A stretch of DNA of 64,000 nt from Mumia sp. ZJ1417 (GTDB taxonomy: Bacteria > Actinomycetota > Actinomycetes > Propionibacteriales > Nocardioidaceae), in the NCBI RefSeq assembly GCF_014127285.1, contig NZ_CP059901.1, forward strand, positions 2,852,001 to 2,916,000. The letters run 5' to 3'. The position numbers and the translations under genes were made by a program. The notes beneath the pieces were generated by a model. The model ran no database searches. It saw only the letters and a program-made list of their open reading frames with translations, and was not told the DNA's origin. Below, piece after piece: positions 8,586 to 17,358 of the stretch; position 1 is the stretch's first letter, and each line of letters starts with the position of its first letter.

Positions 8586-9191
8586 GTGATTCGGGTACTG
8601 CTCGCGGAGGACCAGCAGGTCGTACGAGGTGCACTCGTCGCTCTCCTCGATCTCGAGGACGACCTGGAGGTCGTCGCCGAGGTCGGCACCGGGGACGCGA
8701 TCGTCCCCTCCGCGCTGGCCTATCGCCCCGACGTCGCTGTGCTCGACATCGACCTGCCCGGGTCCGACGGACTCACCGCGGCCGCCGAGCTCTCAGCACG
8801 CCTGCCGTCCTGCCGGTCGCTGATGCTCACGGGCAACGCGGGCCCCGGCCAGCTGCGTCGGGCGCTCGAGGCGCAGGTCGCAGGCTTCGTGCTGAAGACA
8901 GCTCCGCTGGACGAGCTGTTCGGAGCGATCCGTACAGTCGCCGCCGGAGGACGCGTATTGGACCCGTCGCTCGCCGTCACCGCGTGGGGACTGGCCGACG
9001 ACCCGCTCAGCCCGCGTGAGAAGGACGTGCTGCGGCTCCTCGCCGACGGTGCCGAGCCTCCCGAGATCGGCACGTCGCTCAGGCTGTCGACAGGCACGGT
9101 ACGCAACCACCTCACGACGGTGGTCGCAAAGCTCGACGCACGCGGCCGCACTGACGCCCTCCGCATCGCCCGCGAGGCGGGCTGGATCTAG
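8586..9191 (+). CDS. Response regulator, NarL/FixJ family
   Basis: The 201-residue protein has a receiver domain with phospho-acceptor D54 (VAVLDIDLPGSDG) and the conserved Lys in GFVLKTAPL. A C-terminal LuxR helix-turn-helix starts near residue 138 (LSPREKDVLRLLADGAEPPEI). It is convergent with the tandem histidine kinase at 9211, only about 20 bp from stop to stop, and divergent from the ABC exporter. The three form a plausible signalling-export module. DesR-type regulators have this compact form. No DNA target is visible. Confidence 0.92.
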   Translation: MIRVLLAEDQQVVRGALVALLDLEDDLEVVAEVGTGDAIVPSALAYRPDVAVLDIDLPGSDGLTAAAELSARLPSCRSLMLTGNAGPGQLRRALEAQVAGFVLKTAPLDELFGAIRTVAAGGRVLDPSLAVTAWGLADDPLSPREKDVLRLLADGAEPPEIGTSLRLSTGTVRNHLTTVVAKLDARGRTDALRIAREAGWI

Positions 9192-9210
9192 CGCTGGGCC
9201 GACGGCGCCG

Positions 9211-11256
9211 TCAGCGGTCGACAGCGGCAGTGACGCGGAAGCGGCCGTCGCCGACCGGGCCCGCGTCGAGCGTTCCGCCCAGCGCCGCCACCCGCGTGCG
9301 GAGGTTGCCGATGCCCGCACCCGGCGACGTGATCTCGGCCGGAACTCCGTCGTTCTCGACCACCAGCTGGGAGCCGTCCACCGTGATGCGCGCCTCCTTC
9401 GCGGCGCTGTGTCGCAGGACGTTCGTCACCGCCTCGCGCAGGACGGCGATGAACGCCGCGGCGCGCTCGCCGTCCACCGCCGACACGGACGCCTCCACGG
9501 TGGTCGCGATCCCGGCTGCTCGCAGGACCGACCCAGCGGCCTCTACCTCGGAGGCGAGTTCGAGCCGAGGCGCCTCACCGACGACCGTCGCCATGTCGGC
9601 ACGGGCTCGGACCGCAATCGCGGCAATCTCGTCGAGCTCGACGCTGGCGCGATCCGGGTCCCGGTCGAGCAGACGACGCACCAGCTCGCCTTTCAGGATC
9701 ATCGCCGCAAAGGTGTGCCCGAGAAGGTCGTGCAGGTCGCGCGCGGCACGCAGCCGTTCCTGGACGACCGCCGCCCGTACGAGGCCGTCGTGCGCGGCGT
9801 GGAGCTCGTCGGCCAGGACGGCGAGCCGGGCGAGCCCGAAGACGACGAGACCGGTGACGAGGACACTGATGGTCAGGTTCACGGTCAGCGGAGGCGCCGT
9901 GCCCACCGCCGACTGGGTTGCGAACACCCCGACCATCGTCGTACCAACCAGCGGCCACGCAGCCCGGGGCGGGAGCGACACCAGCAACGCGCCCGCCAGG
10001 AATCCGGCGACGCCACCCCACGCGCTCCCCAGCCACACCACCGGGACGAACGCGATGACCGCCTGCAGGGGAAGCAGCCAGGGACTCCGGAGGCGCAGGT
10101 TCAGGAGGCAGACGACGGCCAGCAGCGGGAGCGCCACCAGCAGCTCGACGCCCGACAGCTGGAGCAGGGCCTTCCCGCAGAAACCCACCAGCACCACGGC
10201 GAGCAGGGCCGTCGCGAACCGCTGCTGATCCGACACCGGCGCTGCCTCTTCAGCAACCCGCAAGCTCGCCACGACGCGAATCCTGCCGTCGGCGTCCAGG
10301 TCGACGTCGAGCCGCCCGCCCGCTGCCGCGAGGCGGACGGCCAACGGCTCGAGCGCGGCCTCACCACGCTCGGTGGTGCGGGCCCCATCGGCGACGACGG
10401 TCAGACGCACCTCGCCGTCGTCCTGGATGGTTTCGATGAGGCAGTGACACGCCCGATCGCGTACGGCATCGGTGACCGCCTCACGGAGCACCGCCGCCAG
10501 CAGAGATCCGCCGGGACCGAGCGGCTCGCGGTGCCCCGTGCGGACGGTCACCTCGGCGCCGGCCGCTTCGAGCATGCCCTGCGCTGCTGACACCTGCGGC
10601 GCCAGCGACAGCTCTCGCATCTCCGACGCCGCAGTACGAGCTGCGTCCAGCGAGCTCCGGGCCTCCGCCAAGGCGTCACCGAGCTCGGAAGGACGTCGGG
10701 CCGCGCGGGCCATCGCCGTCAGCCCGTCCTCGATGACGCCACGCAACCCCGCAGCGATGCGTAGCCTCTCCTCCCGCACGGCGGCGGCGGCGAGGGTCAG
10801 GCGGGTGGACTGCACCTCGTCGACATCGTAGGTAAGACGCGTCAGACCGTAAGCGACGATCCCGATGAGCCACGCGGAGATCGACACGTCGATGACGGCA
10901 CGCGACCAACCTTCCTCGACCGCAGCGATCGCGGGGGCGCTGACGGCCACCGCGACCGCAGCCGCACGACGCCCCTCGAGCCACAGCGCACCGATCGCCA
11001 ACCCCAGCACGCCGACCGATACACCGAACCCGAGCACCGCCCCATAAAGGAGCGCCGCCTGGACGACCGACACAAGGGGCCCGTGCGGCCACCCCGGCAG
11101 GAGAAAGCGGAGGTGCAGCACGAGAGCGCCGACGACGAGCGGTGCAACCCAGGGGAGGTCGCTTCCCGCTGCGACCAGGTAAACGGCGACGAACGCCCCG
11201 AGGACGGCGACCGTGACCGCGCGTGCGTGCAGACCGCCACCATTTGTCCAGCTCAT
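9211..11256 (-). CDS. Tandem histidine kinase with a degenerate N-terminal kinase module
   Basis: The 681-residue protein is an internal duplication. Each half has a membrane block (about residues 12-140 and 347-480), then a dimerisation helix and an ATPase-like domain. The C-terminal half is canonical, with RLRAARDLHDLLGHTF, acceptor H509, N-box LREAVTNVLRHSA and G-box GAGIGNLRTRVAALGG. In the N-terminal half the matching motif reads RLRIAAGLRGVIEDGL, so His is replaced by Arg172. The N-box asparagine is Asp (LREAVTDAVRDRA) and the glycine-rich box is lost. I infer a pseudokinase module that senses or regulates. The partner should be the convergent regulator at 8586. Confidence 0.88.
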   Translation of the reverse strand: MSWTNGGGLHARAVTVAVLGAFVAVYLVAAGSDLPWVAPLVVGALVLHLRFLLPGWPHGPLVSVVQAALLYGAVLGFGVSVGVLGLAIGALWLEGRRAAAVAVAVSAPAIAAVEEGWSRAVIDVSISAWLIGIVAYGLTRLTYDVDEVQSTRLTLAAAAVREERLRIAAGLRGVIEDGLTAMARAARRPSELGDALAEARSSLDAARTAASEMRELSLAPQVSAAQGMLEAAGAEVTVRTGHREPLGPGGSLLAAVLREAVTDAVRDRACHCLIETIQDDGEVRLTVVADGARTTERGEAALEPLAVRLAAAGGRLDVDLDADGRIRVVASLRVAEEAAPVSDQQRFATALLAVVLVGFCGKALLQLSGVELLVALPLLAVVCLLNLRLRSPWLLPLQAVIAFVPVVWLGSAWGGVAGFLAGALLVSLPPRAAWPLVGTTMVGVFATQSAVGTAPPLTVNLTISVLVTGLVVFGLARLAVLADELHAAHDGLVRAAVVQERLRAARDLHDLLGHTFAAMILKGELVRRLLDRDPDRASVELDEIAAIAVRARADMATVVGEAPRLELASEVEAAGSVLRAAGIATTVEASVSAVDGERAAAFIAVLREAVTNVLRHSAAKEARITVDGSQLVVENDGVPAEITSPGAGIGNLRTRVAALGGTLDAGPVGDGRFRVTAAVDR

Positions 11257-11470
11257 CGAGCGCTCAGAATACGAGTCGCAGGCGACGGGTCGACTCGCGG
11301 GTCAGCGACGTCAGCGCGTCACCTTCTATGGGACTGCTGCAGGACGCGCGAAGGCACTCGTTGCTCCTACGGGTTGACGACGGTCTCGAACGTCACCGGA
11401 GTCAATCGGCCGAGCAGTGGCCTTACGCGTAGACCCCCGCAATTGTTATTGCAGCCTCCACCGCAGACCG

Positions 11471-11476
11471 TACGCT
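11471..11476 (+). promoter_or_regulatory. -10 element of leaderless promoter (TACGCT)
   Basis: TACGCT is seven bases before the GTG at 11484, matching the leaderless spacing elsewhere. The 227-bp gap to the divergent tandem kinase holds no gene. Confidence 0.45.
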
Positions 11477-11483
11477 CGCTGGT

Positions 11484-13730
11484 GTGGTGGAGGTCCCGCG
11501 TCCTGCGGCCTCGGCGGCGGTGGGGCTCGGTCGCTCACTGCTCGAGGCCAAGTTCTCCATTCCGCAGCCTCGCCCAGGGTCGGTGAGTCGCGCGGGGATC
11601 ATCGACGTCGCGAGGGCGAGCGAATGCCGCGTGGTCGGGGTGACCGCCGCTGCGGGGTACGGCAAGACGACTCTGCTGGCACAGTGGGCGCTCGCCGAGG
11701 ACCGACCGGTCGCCTGGGTGTCCTTGGACCGGTACGACGACGACCCGACAGTTCTGCTCACCCTGCTGGCCTCAGCCTTCGCCCAAATCTCGCCTGGCTA
11801 CATCGACCTGGTCGCCGACATGGGCGGCCTGGGCGCGGAGGTGCTGGGCCGGGCCGCACCTCGGCTGGCCGCGGCCTTCACGTCGAGCCCGGAGCCTTTC
11901 GTGCTCATGGTGGACGACCTCCACGAGCTCCGTGCGTCCGCCTGCCATGACGCTCTCGGCGTGGCGATCTCGGGGATACCGTCGGGCTCTCAGCTCGTCG
12001 CAGCGAGCCGATTCGAGCAACCGCACCTACCGCGGTTCCGCGCGTCAGGGGACGTGTTCGAGCTCGAGGGGAGCGATCTGGCGCTGGACGCGACCGGGGC
12101 CGAGCAGATCTTCGCCGAAGCCGACTCCGACGTGGCTCCCGAGGTAGCCGCGGCGATCACCGAGCGGACGGAGGGCTGGCCCGTTGGTCTCTACCTCGCG
12201 GCGCTGATCGCGCGCCACGACGGTGCCGACGGCATGACGGTCTCCGGCGACGACCGCTTCGTCGCCGACTACCTCTACCGCGAGTCTTTGATGCTGCTGC
12301 CCAAGAAGATGCAGCGCTTCCTGCGACGTACGGCGGTGCTCGATCAGCTCTGCGCCCCGTTGTGTGACGCGTTGCTCGGCGAGACCGACGGGCAGGAACG
12401 ACTGCGTGCGCTGGAGGCGTCGAACTCGTTCTTGATCCCGCTCGACCGTCACCGAGAGTGGTACCGGTTCCACACCCTGTACCGGGAGTTCCTGCTAGGA
12501 GAGCTGCGGCGGATCGAGCCCGAGGTCGTCATGAAGCTTCACCTGCGCGCCGCCGACTGGTACGAGGCGAACGGATCTCCTGCCTTGGCCGTCGAGCACC
12601 TGTTGGACACCCCAGAACGAGAGCGGTGCGTGCAGCTGGTCACGGATCTGGTGCTGCGGACCTACAGTGCCGGCCAGATGTCGACCGTCCACCGGTGGCT
12701 CGCAGCGCTGGGTGACACCGCTGTCGAGGGATACCCGCCGCTCGCCGTCCTGGCAGCTTGGGCGACGGCGCTGACCGGACAGACCGTGGCGGCGGAACGG
12801 TGGGCAGCGGTCGTGGAGGCCTCGTCGTTCAACCAGGCGCCGACCGACGGAACGGCTTCGTTCGACTCCGCCAGGGCCATGCTGCGGGCAGTCATGTGCG
12901 CCTCTGGGCCCCAGCAGATGATGGTCGATGCCAGTGCCGCGGTGGCCCAGGAACCGCCATGGAGCCCGTGGCGCGACACCGCTCTCATCCTGTCCGCGCA
13001 TGCTCATCTCCTTGCTGCCGACGTGGACGAAGCACGGGCACTGTTCGCCGAGGCGGCCACCCTCGGGGCGACGCTCGGCAACACCGACACGGTCGTCGAC
13101 GGTGAGGCCGAACTCGCACTGATCGCGTGGGACCGCGGGGACTCGGCCGAGGCGACCGAGCGCGTCGAGCACGCCTTGGCGGTCATCGAGGAGCATCGGA
13201 TGCATGAGTACGCGCTCAGCGTCCTCGTCTTCGCCGTTGCCGCTCGCCTGGCGCTGCACCGCGGCGACCTCGACGACGCGGACCGCCAGCTGACGAGGGC
13301 CATGCGAGCGCGCCCGTCCTGCACCTTCGTGCTCCCTTTCTACGCGGTGCGTGCCCGGATTCAGCTTGCCAAGGCCTACTCGGCACGCGGTGACCAGACC
13401 ATCGCTCGGCACCTCCTGCGCGAGATCGACGAGCTCCTGCTGCACCGGCCGGACCTGGGAGCACTCGTCGACCAGGTGGTAGCGGTCCGCGAGACGGTGG
13501 AGGCAAGCGCCCAGATCGGAGTCGCGGGCGCCGCACCCCTGACCGGGGCGGAGCTGCGGGTCTTGCCGTACCTGCAGACGCACCTGACGATGAAGGAGAT
13601 CGGGGACCGGCTGTTCATCAGCCGCAACACCGTCAGCTCCGAGGTCGCCTCGATCTATCGCAAGCTGGGAGTCTCCTCACGCAACGACGCGGTGGAGCAG
13701 GCAACCAGGTTCGGGCTGCTCGGCGGCTGA
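11484..13730 (+). CDS. Large ATP-binding LuxR regulator (MalT/LAL family)
   Basis: The 748-residue protein opens with a STAND-type NTPase. Walker A is AAAGYGKTT (residues 55-63), followed by VAWVSLDRYDDDPTVL and the Walker B-like FVLMVDDLHEL. A winged-helix and TPR-like helical region typical of MalT proteins follows, and a LuxR helix-turn-helix ends the protein (LTMKEIGDRLFISRNTVSSE). Such regulators bind ATP and an inducer, then activate a nearby operon. No inducer is evident. The closest candidates for control are the carboxymuconolactone-decarboxylase-like gene (convergent) and the DUF1254 gene beyond it. The GTG start follows a leaderless -10. Confidence 0.92.
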   Translation: MVEVPRPAASAAVGLGRSLLEAKFSIPQPRPGSVSRAGIIDVARASECRVVGVTAAAGYGKTTLLAQWALAEDRPVAWVSLDRYDDDPTVLLTLLASAFAQISPGYIDLVADMGGLGAEVLGRAAPRLAAAFTSSPEPFVLMVDDLHELRASACHDALGVAISGIPSGSQLVAASRFEQPHLPRFRASGDVFELEGSDLALDATGAEQIFAEADSDVAPEVAAAITERTEGWPVGLYLAALIARHDGADGMTVSGDDRFVADYLYRESLMLLPKKMQRFLRRTAVLDQLCAPLCDALLGETDGQERLRALEASNSFLIPLDRHREWYRFHTLYREFLLGELRRIEPEVVMKLHLRAADWYEANGSPALAVEHLLDTPERERCVQLVTDLVLRTYSAGQMSTVHRWLAALGDTAVEGYPPLAVLAAWATALTGQTVAAERWAAVVEASSFNQAPTDGTASFDSARAMLRAVMCASGPQQMMVDASAAVAQEPPWSPWRDTALILSAHAHLLAADVDEARALFAEAATLGATLGNTDTVVDGEAELALIAWDRGDSAEATERVEHALAVIEEHRMHEYALSVLVFAVAARLALHRGDLDDADRQLTRAMRARPSCTFVLPFYAVRARIQLAKAYSARGDQTIARHLLREIDELLLHRPDLGALVDQVVAVRETVEASAQIGVAGAAPLTGAELRVLPYLQTHLTMKEIGDRLFISRNTVSSEVASIYRKLGVSSRNDAVEQATRFGLLGG

Positions 13731-13735
13731 GGCGA

Positions 13736-14047
13736 TCACCCGCTCGGCAGGATCCCGAAAGAGTCGACATCGTGCCCGAGCGCCAGCGCCAGCTTCGGGG
13801 CCGCCGCGACCACGCGCGGAAATCCGACGACCGGGATGAGTTCGACGAGCACGTCGACGATCTCGGCCGCAGTCGCCCCGGCATCGACCGCGGCATCGAC
13901 CTGTGCACCGTACGAAGGAACCGCGCCACCCACGGCGACGAGCGCCGCAAGCCGGACCATCGCCAGCGTTCTCGGGTCGAGCAGCGTGTCGGTCGCGAGC
14001 TGCTCGTCGTGAAGGGCGAGGCGGCGCAGCATGTCGGTGTAGTCCAA
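13736..14047 (-). CDS. Carboxymuconolactone decarboxylase family protein
   Basis: The 103-residue product matches small CMD/AhpD-like proteins, with LALHDEQLATDTLLDPRTLA, then RLAALVAVGGAVPSYGAQVDAA and AAEIVDVLVELIPVVGFPRV in family order. The paired Cys of true AhpD peroxidases are absent, so redox activity is unlikely. The start was chosen as TTG at 14047 because AAGGAGG sits about eight bases upstream; the frame further up is not coding. The gene is convergent with the LuxR regulator (stops 5 bp apart) and divergent from the DUF1254 gene. In other actinobacteria this type of gene often lies near DUF1254 genes, which fits here. Confidence 0.82.
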   Translation of the reverse strand: MDYTDMLRRLALHDEQLATDTLLDPRTLAMVRLAALVAVGGAVPSYGAQVDAAVDAGATAAEIVDVLVELIPVVGFPRVVAAAPKLALALGHDVDSFGILPSG

Positions 14048-14270
14048 CGCGACCCCCTCCTTCCTCTCGGAACGCCAACCTCGTGATCTGCGGGTCCCGT
14101 CGCGGGGTCGTACCAGACACTCAACGGTGCGCCTGCTGCCGCACGCATCACTCACATCAGGTGAATCGCCGTCAAGCGCCGACGGCCGGACGTTCACACA
14201 CTCTGCGTGATGACGCCGGTCGCGGCCGAACCTACGGTTCCAGGAAGGAACCGAGCTCGAGGAGGCCGCG

Positions 14271-15839
14271 ATGCCCGTCGATGTGACCAAGACATCTGTG
14301 CCCGCGTCGATCACGACCCCATCGAGGGTGGAAGCAGCGATCGGGGCCCTCGAGTTCACCGACGGCTACCCGACGAGCGAGGCCGCGGAGAGGCTGCGCG
14401 ACCACCTCGACTACCTGCACGGTGTCGAGACGTTCATGAACACCACCCAGGCTGTGTCGACCTACGCCATTCGGCAGGGGTTCTTGGCGGCCGGGGTGAA
14501 CGACGGAGACGTGCTGCTCTTCTCGGAGCTGATGGACTCACGGTCACTCTTCCTGACTGGCAACGCTGACACCGTGTACTTCTGGTCGTTCTTGGACCTG
14601 ACGCAAGGACCGCAGGTCGTGGAGACCCCGGCCGACAGCTTGGGCTGCTTCGACGACATGTGGTTTCGCTGGATCAGCGACTTCGGTCTGCCCGGAGCCG
14701 ACCGCGGCCAGGGCGGTACGTACCTGCTGGTCGGCCCTGGGTACGACGGGCCGCTGCCCGAAGGGGGCTGCTACATCCGGCACTCCCGCACCCACCACGT
14801 CGTCGTGCTCGGCCGCTCGTTCATCAACCAGAATCCTGGCAACGACCCCACCCCGACGGTGTCCCAGATCAAGGAACAGCTGAGGTTCTCCCCCTACGCC
14901 CCTGGTGGCGTGGGCTCCAGCATCGGGGCGTACCTGACAGGCAAGGGGCCGCTCGGCCAGGCAGCCACCCCGCACACCCCTCGGTTCGTGGAGGGTACGG
15001 GCCTGGCGATGAACACCATCCCGCCGGCCGACTTCGGCCACTACGAGATGCTCGACGCCCTGGTCCAGCTAGAGCCCGCCGAGGCCCTCGACACCGAGCT
15101 CGCCGGCCAGTTCGCCGCCCTCGGGATCGTCAAGGACGAGAAGTTCGACCCCGACCACCGACTCCGCAAGATCCTCGACGAGGCGGCGGCGGTGGGCAAC
15201 GCGGCGTCCCGCACCCTCGGCATGGGGGCGCACCCGAGTGACGACTTCCGCTACTACGACGGCGACTCGGCCTGGTGGAACATGCTGTTCGCCGGTGGCT
15301 TCGAGTTCACCAACCCACCGCCGATGATCACCGCGGACGGCGTCAAGCCGTTCCCGAACAAGGGCGCGCGCCAGCTGCACTCGCGCACGTCGATGTTCTA
15401 CACCGCGACCGGCATCACGCCCGCGATGTGCATGCGGCTGACCGGCGTCGGCTCGCAGTACCTCGTCTCCAACGTGGGTCCCGACGGCGAACCATTCGAC
15501 GGCGCGAAGACCTACCGGCTGAGCCTGCCCAAGGGCATCCCGGCCGCCCGGTTCTGGTCACTCACCCTGTACGACAACCAGACCCGGTCCATGCTGCAGA
15601 CCGAGCAGCGCTATCCCCGTGCCGGCAGCCAGCAGTACCCCTCCCCTGCCGCGGAGGCCGAGTCCGACGGCAGCACCGTCGTGTACTTCGCACCGGCGCA
15701 ACCCGACGACGTCTCGCCGGGCAACTGGATCCAGACCGACCCCGAGCGCGGATGGTTCGTCATCTTGCGCCTCTACAGCCCGCTCCAGCCGTTCTTCGAC
15801 AAGAGCTGGCGACCCGGCGAGATCGAACCGGTCGAGTAG
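14271..15839 (+). CDS. DUF1254/DUF1214 domain protein
   Basis: The 522-residue protein has the DUF1254 half first, with DGYPTSEAAERLRDHLDYLHGVE and GNADTVYFWSFLDLTQGP, and the DUF1214 half at the C-terminus, with ARFWSLTLYDNQTRSML and SPGNWIQTDPERGWFVILRLY. It lacks a signal peptide, though many relatives are secreted. The biochemical role of the family is not established. A GAGGAGG ribosome site precedes the ATG. The gene heads a run of three co-directional genes with the SCO6745-like protein 18 bp downstream. Confidence 0.88.
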   Translation: MPVDVTKTSVPASITTPSRVEAAIGALEFTDGYPTSEAAERLRDHLDYLHGVETFMNTTQAVSTYAIRQGFLAAGVNDGDVLLFSELMDSRSLFLTGNADTVYFWSFLDLTQGPQVVETPADSLGCFDDMWFRWISDFGLPGADRGQGGTYLLVGPGYDGPLPEGGCYIRHSRTHHVVVLGRSFINQNPGNDPTPTVSQIKEQLRFSPYAPGGVGSSIGAYLTGKGPLGQAATPHTPRFVEGTGLAMNTIPPADFGHYEMLDALVQLEPAEALDTELAGQFAALGIVKDEKFDPDHRLRKILDEAAAVGNAASRTLGMGAHPSDDFRYYDGDSAWWNMLFAGGFEFTNPPPMITADGVKPFPNKGARQLHSRTSMFYTATGITPAMCMRLTGVGSQYLVSNVGPDGEPFDGAKTYRLSLPKGIPAARFWSLTLYDNQTRSMLQTEQRYPRAGSQQYPSPAAEAESDGSTVVYFAPAQPDDVSPGNWIQTDPERGWFVILRLYSPLQPFFDKSWRPGEIEPVE

Positions 15840-15857
15840 ACGAGCCGAGGGGCGACC

Positions 15858-16814
15858 ATGGGGACCGAGTACGGCGAGCAGGCGCGCCGTCTACGCAACG
15901 CGGTCGAGCCGGTGGCGGCCGGGGTGTACTTCGCGCCCGAGGCGCACAGCGCGTACGAGGCGCTCGGGTTCGACGGGAGCCCGGTCGCTCAGGACGGTGT
16001 GGCTCGCCCGGAGATGAAGGCGTACTTCACCAGTCGCGGCGCCTGTCTGGGGCAGGTGCCAGGTGAGGTGGTGGCTGCCGCCTTCGGCTGCTTCAATCCG
16101 AAGGTCGTGGTGCCGGCCACCACGGTCGGGTGGCAGATCACCGACCGGCCAACGATCCTCGCGGCAAGGGAGCAGGGTGCGACCGCGATGCTGCAGCGTG
16201 TGCTCGGCGAGCAGCCCGACGACGTGGCCCGGGTCACCGAGCTGCTGCGCCGAGCGGCTGACGCGGCGCCTTGGGCAGGTCGCCCGATCTACTCCGGATT
16301 GCACTCGCTCGGATTGCCTGGGACCCCCGTGGGCGACCTGTGGCGGGCCGCCGACCTGGTACGCGAGCACCGCGGCGACAGTCACGTCATCACCTGGGCG
16401 GTCGGCGGCACCGACGCCGTGGAGGTGCTGCTCCTGACCGAGCAGTGGTGGGGCCTGCCACCCCGTGCCTACACCCCCAGCCGCGGATGGACCGATGCCG
16501 ACATGGATGCCGGCTTCCAACGCCTCCGGGAACGTGGGCTGATGACCGCCGACGAGCAGATCACCGACGCCGGACGGGCCTTCCGCGAAGAGATCGAGGT
16601 CCGTACCGACGAGCTCGAACGGCCGCTCCTCGATGCGCTGGGCGACGATCTCGACGAGCTGCTCGATCACCTTGACACCTGGTCCGAGGCGATCATCGAC
16701 GCCGGTTCCTACCCTCAGCGCATCGCAGGGGTCTACAACGTCGGCGGCGGACCGCACTTCGGCTCAGGGTTGACCATCGACACCGCGGAGGAGCAGTACG
16801 GGCGACGGGACTGA
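15858..16814 (+). CDS. SCO6745 family protein (helix-turn-helix-like, MarR-related fold)
   Basis: The 318-residue protein carries the LRNAVEPVAAGVYFAPEAHSAYEALG opening, GRPIYSGLHSLGLPGTPVGDLWRAADLVREHRGDSH in the middle, and a C-terminal stretch (AGFQRLRERGLMTADEQITDAG, residues about 220-240) resembling a winged-helix DNA-binding fold. This is the actinobacterial SCO6745 family, whose role is unknown. A GAGGGG ribosome site precedes the ATG. It lies 18 bp after the DUF1254 gene and probably shares its transcript. The sequence appears complete. Confidence 0.8.
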   Translation: MGTEYGEQARRLRNAVEPVAAGVYFAPEAHSAYEALGFDGSPVAQDGVARPEMKAYFTSRGACLGQVPGEVVAAAFGCFNPKVVVPATTVGWQITDRPTILAAREQGATAMLQRVLGEQPDDVARVTELLRRAADAAPWAGRPIYSGLHSLGLPGTPVGDLWRAADLVREHRGDSHVITWAVGGTDAVEVLLLTEQWWGLPPRAYTPSRGWTDADMDAGFQRLRERGLMTADEQITDAGRAFREEIEVRTDELERPLLDALGDDLDELLDHLDTWSEAIIDAGSYPQRIAGVYNVGGGPHFGSGLTIDTAEEQYGRRD

Positions 16815-16833
16815 CGATGAACGGCTCGAGACC

Positions 16834-17358
16834 ATGGTGCCCCTGACCGCCCGGCGGCGACGCCGGCTCATCACACGCGGACCGCTCAGGGCACTCGCCA
16901 CCTCGGTGGTCCTGGTCGTTCTGTACTACGTCCTGCCCCTGGACCGCCTCTCGGACGCCTCAGTGTTCGCCGTGCTCGTCGTTGGCGTCGCGCTGCTCGC
17001 CACGATGATCGCCTGGCAGGCCCGGGCCATCGTCCGCTCGGATTATCCGAGCATCCGTGCGGTCCAGTCCCTCGCCGCCACGACGCCCCTCTTCCTGCTG
17101 CTGTTCGCGTCCACGTACTTCGTCCTCGGCGCTGACGACGTCGCGATGTTTACCGAGCCGCTCAACCGGTCCGACGCGCTCTACTTCACCGTCACCATCT
17201 TCGCCACGGTCGGCTTCGGCGACATCTCACCCCAGTCCGAGACTGCCCGGCTCGTCGTCATGACGAGGCAAGGCGGACGCGGGCACCGCGACCTGATCCG
17301 TGATCCACAAGCTCCTCTGACCGAGATGGGAGATGACCGATGGAAGTCCTGTCGCTGA
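16834..17358 (+). CDS. Potassium-channel-like protein with a lost inner helix
   Basis: The 174-residue protein has three hydrophobic segments (residues 18-36, 43-64 and 83-100), then a pore helix and a canonical K+ selectivity filter TVGFGD at 125-130. The inner pore helix should follow at once, but residues 140-174 (VVMTRQGGRGHRDLIRDPQ and onward) are polar. The channel is therefore probably non-functional or the reading frame is disturbed. Another frame ends in VIHKLL-stop at about 17317, which looks like a true channel C-terminus. A deletion or indel near 17260-17300 is suspected. It overlaps the antiporter start by 19 bp. Confidence 0.7.
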   Translation: MVPLTARRRRRLITRGPLRALATSVVLVVLYYVLPLDRLSDASVFAVLVVGVALLATMIAWQARAIVRSDYPSIRAVQSLAATTPLFLLLFASTYFVLGADDVAMFTEPLNRSDALYFTVTIFATVGFGDISPQSETARLVVMTRQGGRGHRDLIRDPQAPLTEMGDDRWKSCR

